NCBI GenBank assembly: GCA_021789895.1
Contig: JAJYIU010000011.1
Location: 1-64,000, forward strand
Reading direction: 5' to 3'
Origin: Acidobacteriota bacterium
GTDB lineage: Bacteria > Acidobacteriota > Terriglobia > Terriglobales > SCQP01
DNA length: 64,000 nucleotides
Every line of letters starts with the position of its first letter. Position 1 is the stretch's first letter. Shown one piece after another: positions 36,097 to 43,739 of the stretch. The notes below the pieces were generated by a model. That model ran no database searches and was not told the origin of the DNA. It was given only the letters and a program-made list of their open reading frames with translations. The translations under genes and the position numbers were made by a program.

Positions 36097-36955
36097 GCGC
36101 CCCTCCGCCTTTCCTCAGCGCTCCGGCGAGCTTTCGCAGTTCCAGCTCCAAATCCTCCCCCGTACGCCGGCTCTTCCGATGAAAGTACCGCACGGCAAAG
36201 GCGGCTTGCGCAAACGGCGCCAGCAGCAAATAAGTCAGCAATGCCAATCCGGCCCAAAACGTGCTGTTGGCCATCAGCGCCAGCGGGCTCACGCGCGTCC
36301 AGGCGGTTTCAAGGCCGAACAGATGATTCAGCAGGTAGGGCGCCAGAAAAACGGCGATGCCCAGGTTCACCATCAGAATCGCCGCCAGCAGCAGGCAGTG
36401 CAGCGCCAGGAATTGCTGTTGCCCGAATCCACTGCCGCCAATCTGGAACGAGCCGCGCAGGGCTCGCCGCCGCCAGCCTTTTTGTCCCTGCCGCGCGCGC
36501 AACTCCAGGGGAAAGTATAGCGATGCGCCGTACACGGCCGTCACGCCCAATAGCGTGGCTAAGGAGGCCAGCCAGGCGCAGAGAAAGAACGCCCCCGCGG
36601 CCGCATGGTTAAGTCCTCGCAGCGCGGTGGCCGCCGCCGGCTCCGGCGATGCAGGAAGCAGCGATTCCATAAATCGGCCGGTACAATAGCTCTTCCAGGC
36701 ATAAAGTCCGGCCAGCAGCAATGCCGCCAGAAAATATGCGTTCAAATCGGCGTGCCAGGTGGCGAGCCGGGTCCAGATCCAGAGCATGCCGCAGCACCAG
36801 GGCAAGGCGCCGGCGTAAAACCAGAGCGCCGGTTGAAAACCGGCATCGGCCAGCAGGCTAATGCCCTGATCCAGCAGCGCCAACGGGCGCGGGCCGCCCG
36901 CCGGAGCGCTGGGCTGCTTTTCCGCCAACGGCGCATGCGCCGCAGCCGCGCTCAT
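36089..36955 (-). CDS. Polytopic membrane protein of the MoxR operon
   Basis: The 288-residue product has about five transmembrane helices separated by short loops (YAGALPWCCGMLWIWTRL, AYFLAALLLAGLYAWKS, AAGAFFLCAWLASLATLLGV, CLLLAAILMVNLGIAVFLA, ANSTFWAGLALLTYLLLAPFA). It ends in a basic cytoplasmic tail (RYFHRKSRRTGEDLELELRKL). I do not recognise a named family. Similar proteins of about 250-300 residues occur upstream of DUF4129 genes in acidobacterial MoxR clusters. The ORF track extends 84 codons upstream, across the B-box gene. The ATG at 36955 is preferred because it overlaps that gene's stop as ATGA, the pattern used throughout the operon. Confidence 0.7.
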   Translation of the reverse strand: MSAAAAHAPLAEKQPSAPAGGPRPLALLDQGISLLADAGFQPALWFYAGALPWCCGMLWIWTRLATWHADLNAYFLAALLLAGLYAWKSYCTGRFMESLLPASPEPAAATALRGLNHAAAGAFFLCAWLASLATLLGVTAVYGASLYFPLELRARQGQKGWRRRALRGSFQIGGSGFGQQQFLALHCLLLAAILMVNLGIAVFLAPYLLNHLFGLETAWTRVSPLALMANSTFWAGLALLTYLLLAPFAQAAFAVRYFHRKSRRTGEDLELELRKLAGALRKGGGARA

Positions 36956-37263
36956 CGCGCTTCCTTGCTGGCCGCCGCCGCCGGCCGGCCGGGATTCAGA
37001 TTGGCCAGCGGCCGCAATAGTGCCAGAAAAACCGCCGCTTGCACCAATACCGCCGCGCCTAAAATCAGCGCGGCGCCGACCCAGGCGCGCCAACCTGCGT
37101 CCCGCGCCGCCTGGGCGTGAAATGCGGCCAGGCAGGGGCGGCAGTACACCACGCCGTCGAAATCGGTGATGCATTCCCGGCAAAAATCGCGCCCGCAGTG
37201 CGGGCACCGCGCCGCCGCCTCGCGTTCCTTATGAAAATGGCAGCGGGCATGGCGCAGGGTCAT
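36952..37263 (-). CDS. B-box-type zinc finger membrane protein
   Basis: The 103-residue product has an N-terminal zinc-binding module with regularly spaced Cys/His residues (CHFHKE, then CPHCGRDFCRECI, then VVYCRPCLAAFH), typical of bacterial B-box-like zinc fingers. One membrane helix (AWVGAALILGAAVLVQAAVFLALL, about residues 60-83) and a short tail follow. The finger is predicted to face the cytoplasm and bind a partner protein. The ORF-track start lies 119 codons upstream in the previous gene. The ATG at 37263 overlaps that gene's stop as ATGA. It sits between two polytopic membrane proteins in the operon. Confidence 0.75.
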   Translation of the reverse strand: MTLRHARCHFHKEREAAARCPHCGRDFCRECITDFDGVVYCRPCLAAFHAQAARDAGWRAWVGAALILGAAVLVQAAVFLALLRPLANLNPGRPAAAASKEAR

Positions 37264-38249
37264 GGGACGGAAACTTCCGCGGCGCCCGGGGAAGCTGCAG
37301 CCACCGGCGCGGCGGCAAAATGGCCTTTTTGGATGAATGACCAGAGCGCACCCACGGCGGCCAGGGCCAGATCCAAAATGGCGGCGATGACGCTGATTCG
37401 ATGATCCAATTTGTGCAACCAGATTTTTCCGGCAGGGGTCGTGATCAATGCAAGATGAGTGAACACGATGACTATGGATACAACGATGAATAGCGGCCAG
37501 GACAACACATAGGTCAACCCGATCGCGCGAATGCCGGGCATGGCGCGGTGCTGAAATACATGGATTGCGGAAATCAGAAGAAACAAAAAAGTAATTGCGG
37601 AGAATAGGATGACAAGCCAATTACGCCCATGAAACCATTGCGGCTGCCATAACGCGAGCAGGTCCCGGCCGCCTTGAGCGCCCAGCGCGATCGTGGCCGC
37701 CCAAAAAAACCAACTCCACCGCCGCGGCGCGATCGATTCCGCTTTCTGGCCGGCGGCGGCGGCCAGCGGGCTTTCCGCCCGGGGCGCGTTCGCGAAATCC
37801 ACCCCGCCCGGAAGCGCAATCTCACCCTGCGCTGCTTCCACCAGGGTTTTAATTTGCGCCGCCACCTTCCGGTTCTTCCGCATCCGGCTGGCCAGGGGAA
37901 AACGAAAATCCGATGTTTCCGTCCGGATTTCGGCCTGCCCGAAGGGGCCGAGGATAAGTTCGGCGCTGATGGCGGCCATGCCGCATGCCACCGTGATCCA
38001 GCCGGCGATAGCCACATGCAGGGCGAAGAAAAGCCAGCCCAGCAAAGCCGCGGCGGCCGACCAGAGACCGGCCCTGATTTTGTCGCGCCGCGTGGAATAC
38101 AGAACGATCGTCTGGATGTCGTCGAAAAAGATGCGGCGATATTCGACCCGCCAGGTCAATTGCTGCGCCAGCAGCAGATGGCCGGCGCCGGCATACCAGC
38201 GGTAGCGGTAAAAGCCGCGCGAAAAAGAGGAAAGCTTGCTGTAGCTCAA
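37260..38249 (-). CDS. Polytopic membrane protein with a PH-like segment
   Basis: About 329 residues. The N-terminal half (FYRYRWYAGAGHLLLAQQL, then RRIFFDDIQTIVLYSTRRDK) looks like a bacterial PH-like domain interrupted by two membrane helices. A soluble segment follows (TSDFRFPLASRMRKNRKVAAQI), then four further helices towards the C-terminus. Function unknown. The start is uncertain. The long ORF overlaps the upstream zinc-ribbon gene by about 190 bases, so I place the start at a TTG two bases after that gene's stop. The protein ends just inside the B-box gene's ATG. GC content in the 3' half is below the operon average. Confidence 0.6.
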   Translation of the reverse strand: MSYSKLSSFSRGFYRYRWYAGAGHLLLAQQLTWRVEYRRIFFDDIQTIVLYSTRRDKIRAGLWSAAAALLGWLFFALHVAIAGWITVACGMAAISAELILGPFGQAEIRTETSDFRFPLASRMRKNRKVAAQIKTLVEAAQGEIALPGGVDFANAPRAESPLAAAAGQKAESIAPRRWSWFFWAATIALGAQGGRDLLALWQPQWFHGRNWLVILFSAITFLFLLISAIHVFQHRAMPGIRAIGLTYVLSWPLFIVVSIVIVFTHLALITTPAGKIWLHKLDHRISVIAAILDLALAAVGALWSFIQKGHFAAAPVAAASPGAAEVSVP

Positions 38250-38251
38250 GG

Positions 38252-38899
38252 CTAAACTCTTGCCGCGAACACTATCAAAAATATAATGCTCCCGCTGAGG
38301 GTGAACAGCAGCAGGTCGCCGGCCACGAAGCGCCACGGAGAGCGCGGCAGCAGGTAGCGGCGCGGCGATTTCCAATGCCGAACCGTCACAATCAGGCAGT
38401 ACGGCATCACCAAAATCCAGCTTGGCCAAACCAAGATCCAAAGCAGGCTAAGCGATAGCACCATGCTGTCGTACTGAAACTCGGAACTGGTCAAGGCTTT
38501 TTGCGGCGCCGCGGCGCCGGGATTTTCCACGCAGGTGGGACAGTAATGCCGCCCTTCCAGCTCCACATCGCACAGATGGCACACATACCGGCCGCACGCG
38601 TCACAGGCGCGTTCGGCGGCAGCCGAGGCATGGAAGAAGCAGACCGCATCGCCGGCAACCGCAGCGGCCTGCAGCCGCGCCGGCGGCCGCGCCTCGACCG
38701 CGCGCGGAAACACGAATGCGGCCAGTTGCCGCCCGCACGACGGGCACTCGGCGCTCTCGCCGTTGACCACCTCGGCCGGATGCGAGCAGCGCGGGCAGTG
38801 GATGGTCACGCGCGCGGATAAAGTCCCCGGCGCCGCGGCTGCCGCCGCTTCCGGCAGCGCGCCGCCTGCATCTCCCGCTGCGTCCGGACCCAGGCTCAT
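38252..38899 (-). CDS. Zinc-ribbon and B-box membrane protein
   Basis: The 215-residue product starts with a low-complexity Ala/Gly segment. A zinc ribbon follows (IHCPRCSHPAEVVNGESAECPSCGRQL, ligands C-x2-C and C-x2-C). A B-box-like module comes next (FFHASAAAERACDACGRYVCHLCDVELEGRHYCPTC). Two or three membrane helices (SLSLLWILVWPSWILVMPYCLIV, FVAGDLLLFTLSGSIIFLIVFAA) complete it. The zinc modules are presumably cytoplasmic and protein-binding. The start is placed at 38899 because it overlaps the upstream RDD stop as ATGA. The eight earlier residues in the ORF track lie inside that gene. Confidence 0.75.
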   Translation of the reverse strand: MSLGPDAAGDAGGALPEAAAAAAPGTLSARVTIHCPRCSHPAEVVNGESAECPSCGRQLAAFVFPRAVEARPPARLQAAAVAGDAVCFFHASAAAERACDACGRYVCHLCDVELEGRHYCPTCVENPGAAAPQKALTSSEFQYDSMVLSLSLLWILVWPSWILVMPYCLIVTVRHWKSPRRYLLPRSPWRFVAGDLLLFTLSGSIIFLIVFAARV

Positions 38900-39504
38900 T
38901 TCGCGACCACCCGGGTCCCGCAAATGTGGTCGTGCAACGCCCGTTTCTGCGAATCGAAGCCGGCGATGATGTAGCCGATGTAAAGGATGAGCCCGCTCAG
39001 CATCTCGGCAAAGAAGCGCCCAAAGGCCTTGCCATACCCGAACGGCGAGCCGTCGGCGTTGACCACCTTAGCCCCGATCGCCATCTTGCCCAGCGTCGCG
39101 CCGAATTTGCCGTGCAGCCAGACGTAATAGGTGATCGATAGCGCCAAGATAATGCCGTAAAACCGCAGGTAGACCGACATCAGCGATGAAATTTCAGACG
39201 GGCTGGGTGGCTGCCCCTGCGCGGCCACCAGCGCGCGCATTTGCGGCACCAGCATTGCGAACAGCAATGGCATGGTGACCACGCCAACCACCAGGCCGTC
39301 CAGCAGTTTGGCGGCAAAACGGATCCAGAACCCCTTGTAGTGCACTGGCGCGGCCGCGGCGTTGCCTTCCTGCATGCGCCGCACCAGCACGGGCTTGCAG
39401 GCGGCGCAGACGGGCTGCCCCCATAGCACAACCAGGTTTTCCGGCGCGGTGGGTTGCCCGCATTGGCTGCAAAAAGAAGTTGAAACACCGGTGGCAGTTC
39501 CCAT
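38896..39504 (-). CDS. RDD family protein with N-terminal zinc ribbon
   Basis: The 202-residue product combines an N-terminal zinc ribbon (FCSQCGQPTAPENLVVLWGQPVCAACK) with an RDD membrane domain (GFWIRFAAKLLDGLVVGVVT, GKFGATLGKMAIGAKVVN, GRFFAEMLSGLILYIGYIIAGFD, ending RALHDHICGTRVV). It is the first gene of the eleven-gene operon that ends with a second RDD gene. A good sigma-70-like promoter lies about 50 bases upstream. The repeated pairing of zinc ribbons with membrane domains in this operon suggests the proteins form one membrane complex, which is an inference. Confidence 0.85.
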   Translation of the reverse strand: MGTATGVSTSFCSQCGQPTAPENLVVLWGQPVCAACKPVLVRRMQEGNAAAAPVHYKGFWIRFAAKLLDGLVVGVVTMPLLFAMLVPQMRALVAAQGQPPSPSEISSLMSVYLRFYGIILALSITYYVWLHGKFGATLGKMAIGAKVVNADGSPFGYGKAFGRFFAEMLSGLILYIGYIIAGFDSQKRALHDHICGTRVVAK

Positions 39505-39559
39505 ACCCGACTCCTCCTTGCCTGGCGAAAAGTTCCCGAATCCGAGCGCTGCGCTTTGG

Positions 39560-39589
39560 TTTATAACACAACTGCTCTGATGGCGCCAA
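39560..39589 (-). promoter_or_regulatory. Promoter for the eleven-gene minus-strand operon
   Basis: On the minus strand, TTGGCG (39589-39584) and TATAAA (39565-39560) are separated by 18 bases. They match the sigma-70 consensus at four and five of six positions. The predicted start is near 39553, about 50 bases before the first ATG at 39504. Confidence 0.55.
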
Positions 39590-39760
39590 TGTTTCCTGAT
39601 CGCTCGAACCGAGGCTAAACCGGCATTTTGCCGACGCTCTTCGCAGGTCTCCGCCGGCGCACAACGGCCGGCTCTTTTCTGAAGTCATGATGATCCTGGT
39701 GTATCGAAGACATGCGCAATGACTCGCAAATAAGGACTCACTGTTTTCACTTAAACAAGC

Positions 39761-39774
39761 TACAATCGCTGCCA
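39761..39774 (+). promoter_or_regulatory. Leaderless-type -10 box for the GH29 gene
   Basis: TACAAT lies exactly seven bases before the ATG, with no Shine-Dalgarno sequence between them. This places the expected transcription start at the A of the start codon. The -35 region is poor (TCACTG). Confidence 0.4.
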
Positions 39775-41585
39775 TGCAACGCCGACATTTCTTCCAACTT
39801 CTTGCCGCTGCCGCCGCGCTGCCTGGCCCGCTGCCGCTCTGGTCGCAATCCCCCGCCCCCGCCGGCTGGGACCGCCCCGCGGAAGATTACGCCGCCTTCT
39901 GCGCCACTCCGGAAGCGCGCCGCCGGTTTTACGCCCTGAGCGGAAAGCAAATCGTGCGCGAAAAGCTCGATCCCGCCGCCTGGCATCCCACCGGCTGGGG
40001 CAAGCCGCCGCAACTGCCTGTGCCCGGCGGATCGTGGGATGGTGTGCCCATGCGTTCGCCGCTTCCCGGCCTGGCGGGAGAGGGCCCCTTCCAGGGCAAT
40101 TGGGAATCGCTGAAACAATACCAGTGCCCGGAGTGGTACCGCGATGCCAAGTTCGCCATCTGGAACCATTGGAGCCCGCAATGCGTGCCCGAGGACGGCG
40201 ATTGGTTCGCCCGCAATATGTATCTGCAGGGCTCGTCGCAGAACCGTTTCGCCCAGGCGCATTACGGCCCGCCCTCGAAATTCGGCTACAAAGACCTCTG
40301 CGCGCAATGGACGCTGCTGAATTGGGAGCCTTCGGCGCTGATGGAGCGCTATAAGCGCGCCGGAGCGCGCATCTTTATCGCCCTCGCCAACCATCACGAC
40401 GGCTTCGATACCTGGAACTCTCGCCATCATGAATGGAATGCCGTCCGGCTGGGGCCGCATCGCGACGTGATCGGCGCCTGGGCCAAGGAAGCCCGGCGCC
40501 ACGGGCTGCGCTTCGGCGTGACCGTGCACCAGGCGCGCAACTGGTGGTGGTTCCAGCCCTCGCATGGCTCCGACCGCACCGGCCCGCAGGCCGGCGTCCC
40601 CTACGACGGCGAGCTGACGCGGGCCGACGGCAAAGGCCAGTGGTGGGAAGGGCTCGACCCGCAGCAACTCTATGGCGTGAAGCATCCGGCGGATGCCCTG
40701 CCCGACCCTGCCTATGCCAAAAATTTTTACGACCGCACCCGCGACCTGATCGATCAGCACAATCCCGACCTGCTGTATTTCGATAATGCCCTGTTTCCGC
40801 TGGGCTGGGCCGGCATGCAGGTCGGCGCCTATTTCTATAACCACAGCCGCCGGCTCAATGGCGGCCGCGTCGAAGCAGTCTGCACCATCAAAAATGTCCC
40901 GCCCGATTTGCAGGGGACGGTGGTGGCCGATATCGAGCGCGGACTCTCGAGCGACATCAGGCCGCACCCCTGGCAATCGGAAACCTGCATCGGACAATGG
41001 CATTACCAGCGGGCGCTGTTCAACCACCCGGGCGAATACGGCGGTTACATGCACCCGCGCGAGGTGATCCATTGGCTGATCGACACGGTCAGCAAAAACG
41101 GCACCTTCGTGCTCAATATTCCGGGCAAGCCGGATGGCACCATCGACCGCAAGGAAGCGCATATCCTCGACGAGATCGGGGATTGGTTCTGGACCAACGG
41201 CGAGGCCATCTACGAGACCCGTCCCTGGAAGGTTTTCGGCGAAGGCCCGAATATGATTCATGCCGGCTCGTTCCAGGGCAACAGCATCCGCCGGCTGGGC
41301 GTTCAGGACGTGCGCTTTACCCAAAACAAATCGGGCAAGGTGATTTATGCCCTGCCGCTGGGCTGGCCCTGGCCGGCCTGGCGACAACCGCGGAAGGGAT
41401 TTACCATCCAATCGCTGGGCACGAGCGCCAGCACGAAGCCCGGCAAGATCGCCCGGGTTCAACTCCTGGGCACGGATGAAAAAATGATCTGGCGCCAGAG
41501 CCCCGCGGCGCTGGAGGTGGCCTTGCCGCTGCAATTCACGCCGCGCTCCGATTACGCCGTAGCGTTCAAAATCACGCTGGAGTGA
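39774..41585 (+). CDS. Alpha-L-fucosidase, glycoside hydrolase family 29
   Basis: The 603-residue product begins with a signal peptide (RRHFFQLLAAAAALPGPLPLWSQ), so it is exported. The GH29 barrel is recognised from KFAIWNHWSPQCVPEDGDWF, RAGARIFIALANHHDGFDTW and RFGVTVHQARNWWW. The likely catalytic nucleophile is Asp337 in DLLYFDNALF. A C-terminal beta-sandwich region completes the usual length. Standard family members read FGIFIHWG and LLWFDG at the corresponding places, so this is a divergent branch. It would release fucose from plant, algal or microbial glycans. It is monocistronic, with an apparently leaderless start, and is followed by a Uma2-type gene. Confidence 0.85.
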   Translation: MQRRHFFQLLAAAAALPGPLPLWSQSPAPAGWDRPAEDYAAFCATPEARRRFYALSGKQIVREKLDPAAWHPTGWGKPPQLPVPGGSWDGVPMRSPLPGLAGEGPFQGNWESLKQYQCPEWYRDAKFAIWNHWSPQCVPEDGDWFARNMYLQGSSQNRFAQAHYGPPSKFGYKDLCAQWTLLNWEPSALMERYKRAGARIFIALANHHDGFDTWNSRHHEWNAVRLGPHRDVIGAWAKEARRHGLRFGVTVHQARNWWWFQPSHGSDRTGPQAGVPYDGELTRADGKGQWWEGLDPQQLYGVKHPADALPDPAYAKNFYDRTRDLIDQHNPDLLYFDNALFPLGWAGMQVGAYFYNHSRRLNGGRVEAVCTIKNVPPDLQGTVVADIERGLSSDIRPHPWQSETCIGQWHYQRALFNHPGEYGGYMHPREVIHWLIDTVSKNGTFVLNIPGKPDGTIDRKEAHILDEIGDWFWTNGEAIYETRPWKVFGEGPNMIHAGSFQGNSIRRLGVQDVRFTQNKSGKVIYALPLGWPWPAWRQPRKGFTIQSLGTSASTKPGKIARVQLLGTDEKMIWRQSPAALEVALPLQFTPRSDYAVAFKITLE

Positions 41586-41621
41586 AGACGGCGCGATAAA
41601 ATGTGAGCAAGGGAGCGCGCC

Positions 41622-42173
41622 ATGGCGGTAAAAACTTTGCTTACGATCCAGGATTACGCGGCCATGGAAGAGCCGGGAGGCGTACGGTACGAACTCAGCG
41701 GCGGAGAGTTGATCGTGTCGCCATCCTCCAGCTACGTCCACAACCGCATTCGAGATAAGCTGAATTTCCGGCTGCAAAGTTTTGTCGAGCAGCATCGGCT
41801 GGGCATCGTCACCTGCGAAACCGATCTGCAACTGGCGACGGACACCGTGCGCCGCCCGGATGTGGCGTTTATCCAAGCCGGCCGATTGCAGGGAGTCGAT
41901 CTGGAGCAATCGCCGCTGCCGGTGGCGCCCGATCTGGCGTTTGAAATCGTCTCCAAAAACGATCGCGCCGACGATCTGATGGTCAAAGTGGAGCAATATC
42001 TCCATGCCGGCGCGCAGGCGGTCTGGCTGCTCTATCCGAAAATCCATCTTGCTCACCGCTATGCGCGGGGAAAACTGGCGCCGGAAGTGCGCGACGCCGC
42101 CGCCGGACAAAATCTGGAAGAGCCGGAAACCCTGCCCGGGTTTTCAGTACCGCTCAGCGACATCATCGGGTAA
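41622..42173 (+). CDS. Uma2 family (DUF820) restriction-endonuclease-fold protein
   Basis: The 183-residue product matches the Uma2/DUF820 family, with a PD-(D/E)XK nuclease fold. The N-terminal RYELSGGELIVSPSSSYVHNRI is followed by the acidic motif RPDVAFI, then PDLAFEIVSKND and VEQYLHAGAQAVWLLYP. The catalytic Asp, Glu and Lys are all present. Such proteins are common in multiple copies in cyanobacteria and other phyla, and their biological role is not established. AAGGGAG lies eight bases before the ATG, and TAAAAT a little further upstream is a plausible -10. It converges with cobQ. Confidence 0.85.
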   Translation: MAVKTLLTIQDYAAMEEPGGVRYELSGGELIVSPSSSYVHNRIRDKLNFRLQSFVEQHRLGIVTCETDLQLATDTVRRPDVAFIQAGRLQGVDLEQSPLPVAPDLAFEIVSKNDRADDLMVKVEQYLHAGAQAVWLLYPKIHLAHRYARGKLAPEVRDAAAGQNLEEPETLPGFSVPLSDIIG

Positions 42174-42219
42174 AACACGCCGCTCGGCCGGACCGGCGCT
42201 GAGGGCACGGCCGCCGGCG

Positions 42220-43737
42220 CTATAAGCCGGCAAGGCGGGCGATGGCCGGCATTTCCAGGTGGCCGACGACATGATCGGTCCAGGCGTCGAGCCGGGCGGA
42301 GAGGCCGGGCAGCGGCGGCGAGGCCGGAAGCGGCGGCAGGCCGCATTGCCGCCGCCAGAGCGCGATCACCGCCTGGCGAAAACGCGCCCGCTCGCCTTCG
42401 CCGTTGAAGATGTCGTGCAGCGCGGTACCGGCCACCGAGCCTTGCACGCAACCCTCCGGCTCCTCTTCCCCGGTTTCCGCTCCGGCGCCGGGCCGCTCGC
42501 GCCGGGCCAGCAGAAACACCGGCTCCGGCGTCGCTCCCGCCCTGCCATGTTGCATGAAGTAGCCGCCAATCGGCAGCCCGGCGAGTTCGGGCAATCCGGC
42601 GGCGGTGGCGCGCCCGGCGGCGGGTTGGGCGCGCTTTTCCGCGCCGAAACGGATCTGCACCGGAAGCAACCCCAGGCCGCGGGTCAGGGGCGCATCGGCC
42701 TCAATCCCCTCCGGATCGGCGATGGATTCGGCCAGCATCTGGTAGCCCCCGCAAATGCCCCAGACCGGCTTGCCGGCTTCGGCGGCGGCGCGTATCACCG
42801 GCTCGAGCCCGGCATCCCGCAGCGCGGACAGATCGGCTACCGTCGCGCGCGTGCCGGGCAGGATGATGACATCGGCCGCCGCCAGCACCGCCGGCGAAAA
42901 ACTGTAGGCCACGGCGGTCTCCGGCTCCAGCGCCAGCGAATCGTAGTCGGAAAAATTGGCCATGTGCGGCAGCCGGGCAACGGCAATGCGCAGCCGCCGG
43001 CCATCCGGGGCCGGCAATTCGCCCGCGGAAACGCCAAGCGCGTCTTCTTCCGGCAGACCGGGGGAACGGAAAGGCACGATGCCCAGGGTTGGCACCCCGG
43101 TCTTGCGCTGCAGCGCATCCAGGCCCGGCGCCAGGCGGCTGGGATCACCGCGGTATTTATTAATGATGAAGCCGCGGATGCGCGCCGCCTCCGGGGCCAG
43201 CATCCAGGTGCCCAGCAGCGCGGCGAAGACCCCGCCCCGGTCGATATCGCCGATGAGCAGCACCGGCGCATCCGCTTCGCGCGCCATCCACATATTGGCC
43301 AGGTCGCGGTCGAGCAGGTTGATCTCCGCCGGGCTGCCCGCGCCTTCGAGCACCACCACGTCGTTTTCCGCCTCAAGCTTCGTCCACGCACTGCGGATGG
43401 CTTCGATCGCCGCCGCGCGCGGTCCGGCTTCGCCGGCGCGCAGCCGCCCGGCGGGCCGGCCGAGCAGTATGAGCTGGCATTCCTCCGGCCCGCAGGGCTT
43501 CACCAGCACAGGATTCATCTCCACCGCGGCTTCGACGCCGCAGGCGGAAGCCTGCAGCGCCTGCGCCCAGCCGATTTCGCCGCCGGCTGCCGGCGCGGCG
43601 TTCAGCGACATGTTCCAGGCCTTGAACGGCGCTACCCGCAGCCCGCAGCGGGCAAACCCGCGTCCCAGCGCCGCCGCCAGCAGCGACTTGCCGGCGTGCG
43701 ACGCCGTGCCCTGCACCATGATTCGCCGCGCGGCCAT
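42220..43737 (-). CDS. cobQ: Cobyric acid synthase
   Basis: The 505-residue product amidates adenosylcobyrinic acid a,c-diamide at four side chains to give cobyric acid. The N-terminal dethiobiotin-synthetase-like ATPase domain opens with IMVQGTASHAGKSLLAAAL and has PFKAWNMSLNA and EGAGSPAEINL. The C-terminal class I amidotransferase domain shows PGTRATVADL, the catalytic cysteine in VWGICGGYQMLA and a histidine in VAGTALHDIF. Length fits the family. It starts two bases after the stop of the BtuB-like receptor gene, so both are likely one transcript controlled by the upstream cobalamin riboswitch. No other cob genes are in the window. Confidence 0.94.
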   Translation of the reverse strand: MAARRIMVQGTASHAGKSLLAAALGRGFARCGLRVAPFKAWNMSLNAAPAAGGEIGWAQALQASACGVEAAVEMNPVLVKPCGPEECQLILLGRPAGRLRAGEAGPRAAAIEAIRSAWTKLEAENDVVVLEGAGSPAEINLLDRDLANMWMAREADAPVLLIGDIDRGGVFAALLGTWMLAPEAARIRGFIINKYRGDPSRLAPGLDALQRKTGVPTLGIVPFRSPGLPEEDALGVSAGELPAPDGRRLRIAVARLPHMANFSDYDSLALEPETAVAYSFSPAVLAAADVIILPGTRATVADLSALRDAGLEPVIRAAAEAGKPVWGICGGYQMLAESIADPEGIEADAPLTRGLGLLPVQIRFGAEKRAQPAAGRATAAGLPELAGLPIGGYFMQHGRAGATPEPVFLLARRERPGAGAETGEEEPEGCVQGSVAGTALHDIFNGEGERARFRQAVIALWRRQCGLPPLPASPPLPGLSARLDAWTDHVVGHLEMPAIARLAGL

Positions 43738-43739
43738 CT

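Noticed and set aside
39747-42110. Minus-strand 787-residue ORF
   Set aside because: Antisense shadow of the GH29 and Uma2 genes, both of which have clear motifs.
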